From the NCBI GenBank assembly GCA_045634365.1, contig JAZRAC010000056.1, positions 1 to 18,370 on the forward strand: a stretch of 18,370 nt of DNA. Direction: 5' to 3'. Positions 16,836-18,370 of this stretch are shown in pieces. Numbering within the stretch: the first letter of the stretch is position 1; each line of letters begins with the position of its first letter. The notes under the pieces were generated by a model. It was not told where the DNA came from and searched no databases. It saw only the letters and a program-made list of their open reading frames with translations. This DNA comes from HGM04593 sp045634365. GTDB lineage: Bacteria; Bacteroidota; Bacteroidia; Bacteroidales; Bacteroidaceae. Made by a program: the position numbers and the translations under genes.

Positions 16836-18038
16836 ATGTATTCTCATTTTGCAACATTACACAAATTGGCTGTACATAACAAGCAACTACAGCAAGAGAT
16901 TGGAATGGAAGAAAAAAATTTCCAATGGTATATCACAGAAATAGATTGTTTCATCGCAAGTGTTGATATAAAAAAACTACGAGATACTTTTAGTCAATTT
17001 AACATCTCGGAAGAGACAAAAAATAAACTTCACGATTGGCTTAACGAATTCACTCTCATCTGGAACCGTTGGAAAGGAGACATAAGTATAGGTTTTTCGG
17101 AAGTTTACAGACTTGCCACAGAAAGAGCCCAAAGAATAGATTCTTGTTTCCAAGAAACTATCAACATTCTTGAAAAGATGAAAAAATGCCCGAGGTGCCA
17201 AGAATTAAAAGAAGACCTACTTGATTCTCTCGCGAGTTTCGAGCGCAAAATTGTCCCCATAGACAAAGAACTCGACACATTACTCACCAATATAACCAAG
17301 TTTATAGAAAGCTTTGACAGACAGGAAAAGATATTTTCCGAGATAAGCAAAGAAATATGCAAAGAAGAAAATATAAAAACAGAAGACATTGCCGACATTG
17401 AGAAAACAATTGTAAACTACAATAATAGCATAAAGGAGCTAAAAAACAACATCATAGCAATGGGAGTTATAGATGGCATTGGTGTTATTGGCTGCATCGG
17501 TGCCATTATCGGTGCGTTTTTTACCGAAGGAATTACATTGGCATTATTGGTTCCCCTCTTGCCAGTTGTTGGTTGTACATCCTACATGATAGACCAATAT
17601 AAAAAACAAATACAAAAGTTTGAAGAAGAAATCGAGGAAAAAAGAAAAGAAAAACAGGAACTAAAGAGAGAGATTTTAGACCTTATAGCATTTAACAAAA
17701 CAATAAAAGGAATCTCAGATAGAGACAATAACATTAAAGAATACGTATGCAAAGCAAAGGAGCCTTGGGAAGCACTGTCTATTGATTTAAAAGAGATTAT
17801 TGCCCACATTGCTATTCTCGACAGTTCAACTATAGACGGATATATAAAATCCTTTAAAATGGCAAAAGAACTTTGGACAAACACTTTCATGCCCAAAATA
17901 AAACAATTAAAGATCGAAAATATAAAAATTGTGAATACACCGGAAAACTTTGTCATTGAAACACCGAAAGATTGGGAAGAGGCAATAGAAAAATACTCGA
18001 TAAACATTAACGAATATTTCAAATCCCAGAGTGCATAA
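16836..18038 (+). CDS. Alpha-helical protein with central hydrophobic hairpin; candidate pore-forming toxin
   Basis: I do not recognise a close family. The 400-residue protein is almost all helical: amphipathic helices (about 1-200), one hydrophobic stretch at about 205-250 (two apolar arms separated by FFTEG at 228-232), a charged coiled coil (about 252-285) and a helical C-terminal part. There is no signal peptide. Long helices around one central hydrophobic hairpin are the hallmark of alpha-pore-forming toxins of the ClyA/HBL/NHE/XaxA type, several of which also lack a signal peptide. This is a structural analogy only. A CPRC motif (118-121) may be a redox or metal site. Alternatives are a membrane-active defence effector or a two-helix membrane-anchored coiled-coil protein. 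The ATG at 16836 is the first in frame; Met24 (16905) is possible. A/T-rich codon use sets it apart from the polysaccharide genes. It is bracketed by repeats B and C. Confidence 0.75.
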   Translation: MYSHFATLHKLAVHNKQLQQEIGMEEKNFQWYITEIDCFIASVDIKKLRDTFSQFNISEETKNKLHDWLNEFTLIWNRWKGDISIGFSEVYRLATERAQRIDSCFQETINILEKMKKCPRCQELKEDLLDSLASFERKIVPIDKELDTLLTNITKFIESFDRQEKIFSEISKEICKEENIKTEDIADIEKTIVNYNNSIKELKNNIIAMGVIDGIGVIGCIGAIIGAFFTEGITLALLVPLLPVVGCTSYMIDQYKKQIQKFEEEIEEKRKEKQELKREILDLIAFNKTIKGISDRDNNIKEYVCKAKEPWEALSIDLKEIIAHIAILDSSTIDGYIKSFKMAKELWTNTFMPKIKQLKIENIKIVNTPENFVIETPKDWEEAIEKYSININEYFKSQSA

Positions 18039-18047
18039 AAACAATCA

Positions 18048-18234
18048 ACAAACAAAGGGCGCACACACCGGTGCGCCCCTACGGTAAAAACGCAAGGGCC
18101 GTCCACAGTGTCTGCCCCACAAAAAAAAGAGAAAAGAACAGAAAGACAAATTAAACTGTCCCTCTTATAGAGGGACGAGTGAAACGGAGGGAGTCCCCCA
18201 CCCATAGGTGCTTGGCTGTACCTGTGGGAACAAA
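18048..18234 (+). repeat. Structured intergenic repeat, copy C
   Basis: The repeat starts nine bases after the stop of the candidate toxin gene and is one base longer than A because of a longer A run. In the last hairpin CCCATAGGT pairs with ACCTGTGGG. The innermost pair is T-A where copy A has C-G, a compensating double change, and one inner position has become a T-G wobble. The last five bases, ACAAA (18230-18234), are shared with the rmlD tail that follows, so the exact edge is ambiguous. Confidence 0.93.
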
Positions 18235-18316
18235 GATAAAAACAACCTTTGGCATAGAGATACCTCACTGGCGCGATTCGATGCTCTATTGTATTAAACG
18301 ACTAAAACAACAATAA
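18230..18316 (+). pseudogene. rmlD: rmlD 3' fragment (last 28 codons, duplicated)
   Basis: The sequence encodes the last 28 residues of RmlD (from TKIKTTFG to KRLKQQ) and its TAA stop, identical to the 3' end of the full gene at the left of the window. It has no start and nothing upstream that could complete the protein: repeat C abuts it. It marks a junction between the cassette array and the rhamnose operon, from duplication, inversion or an assembly join. Confidence 0.9.
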
Positions 18317-18317
18317 T

Positions 18318-18370
18318 ATGAAACGTAACATCATTGTTACCGGCGGTGCCGGCTTTATTGGCTCACACGT
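18318..18370 (+). CDS. rmlB: dTDP-glucose 4,6-dehydratase, N-terminal fragment (second copy, cut by window edge)
   Basis: ATG at 18318 followed by the same 17 codons as at the left end, including GGAGFIGSH of the Rossmann fold. It starts one base after the rmlD stop. Either the genome holds two rmlB starts, or one rmlB is reached from two alternative neighbours. The sequence does not show which is so. Confidence 0.78.
   Translation, partial: MKRNIIVTGGAGFIGSH

Larger units (their letters stand above)
18230..18370. repeat. Right copy of 141-bp terminal inverted repeat
   Basis: Exact reverse complement of 1-141. The inner boundary falls at the repeat C/rmlD junction, where the two paths into rmlB diverge. 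The outer boundary is the window edge, so the true length is unknown. Confidence 0.97.

Noticed and set aside
15205..18234. Integron with attC sites
   Set aside because: The placement of the repeats resembles it, but I see no RYYYAAC/GTTRRRY core pairs and no integron integrase in the window.
15205..18234. CRISPR array
   Set aside because: The repeats are about 186 bp, separated by whole genes, and there are no short spacers or cas genes.
1..18370. Terminal inverted repeats as evidence of a phage or linear-plasmid genome
   Set aside because: The repeat lies in rmlD/rmlB housekeeping-type genes, its length fits an assembly k-mer, and there are no phage structural, replication or partition genes.
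1..18370. tRNA or rRNA genes
   Set aside because: No cloverleaf-like or rRNA-like sequence was seen in the intergenic regions on either strand.

Overview
The window looks like chromosomal DNA of a gut-type Bacteroidota, most likely Bacteroidales; I cannot name the genus. The evidence is the TAnnTTTG-type -7 promoter boxes, a small Hc1 histone-like protein typical of this phylum, a secreted GH2 beta-galactosidase with a C-terminal discoidin-like domain, and a Wzc-type BY-kinase starting a surface-polysaccharide operon. The first and last 141 bases are exact reverse complements of each other, so the window is probably a whole metagenomic contig that stops at a branch in the assembly graph.

Layout. 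From 1 to about 7.6 kb everything reads on the minus strand. In transcription order this is an Hc1-like gene, a large GH2 beta-galactosidase (lacZ family), then rmlA-rmlC-rmlD and the first 53 bases of rmlB (dTDP-L-rhamnose synthesis). From about 7.6 to 8.4 kb there is a divergent, A/C-rich noncoding stretch with one good plus-strand promoter box. From 8.4 to 15.2 kb a plus-strand polysaccharide operon encodes a Wzc-like chain-length kinase, an SGNH hydrolase, UDP-glucose 6-dehydrogenase, WecB and WecC. Together with the rml genes these can supply UDP-GlcA, UDP-ManNAcA and dTDP-rhamnose, but no glycosyltransferase, flippase, polymerase or outer-membrane exporter is present.

From 15.2 to 18.2 kb the content changes. 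Three near-identical, highly structured repeats of about 186 bp (A, B, C) each start 0-9 bases around the stop codon of the preceding gene. They bracket two visibly more A/T-rich genes: a YhcG/DUF1016 PD-(D/E)xK nuclease-family protein and a 400-residue helical protein with a central hydrophobic hairpin, resembling alpha-pore-forming toxins of the HBL/XaxA type. The arrangement repeat-gene-repeat-gene-repeat looks like an array of gene cassettes. A lone extra 3' hairpin behind repeat B looks like the scar of a lost unit.

Repeat C runs directly into the last 28 codons of rmlD and the start of rmlB. This is a second copy, inverted relative to the left end, of the rmlD-rmlB junction. It marks either a duplication or an inversion junction between the cassette array and the rhamnose operon. 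The cassette array and this junction are the most interesting parts of the window.
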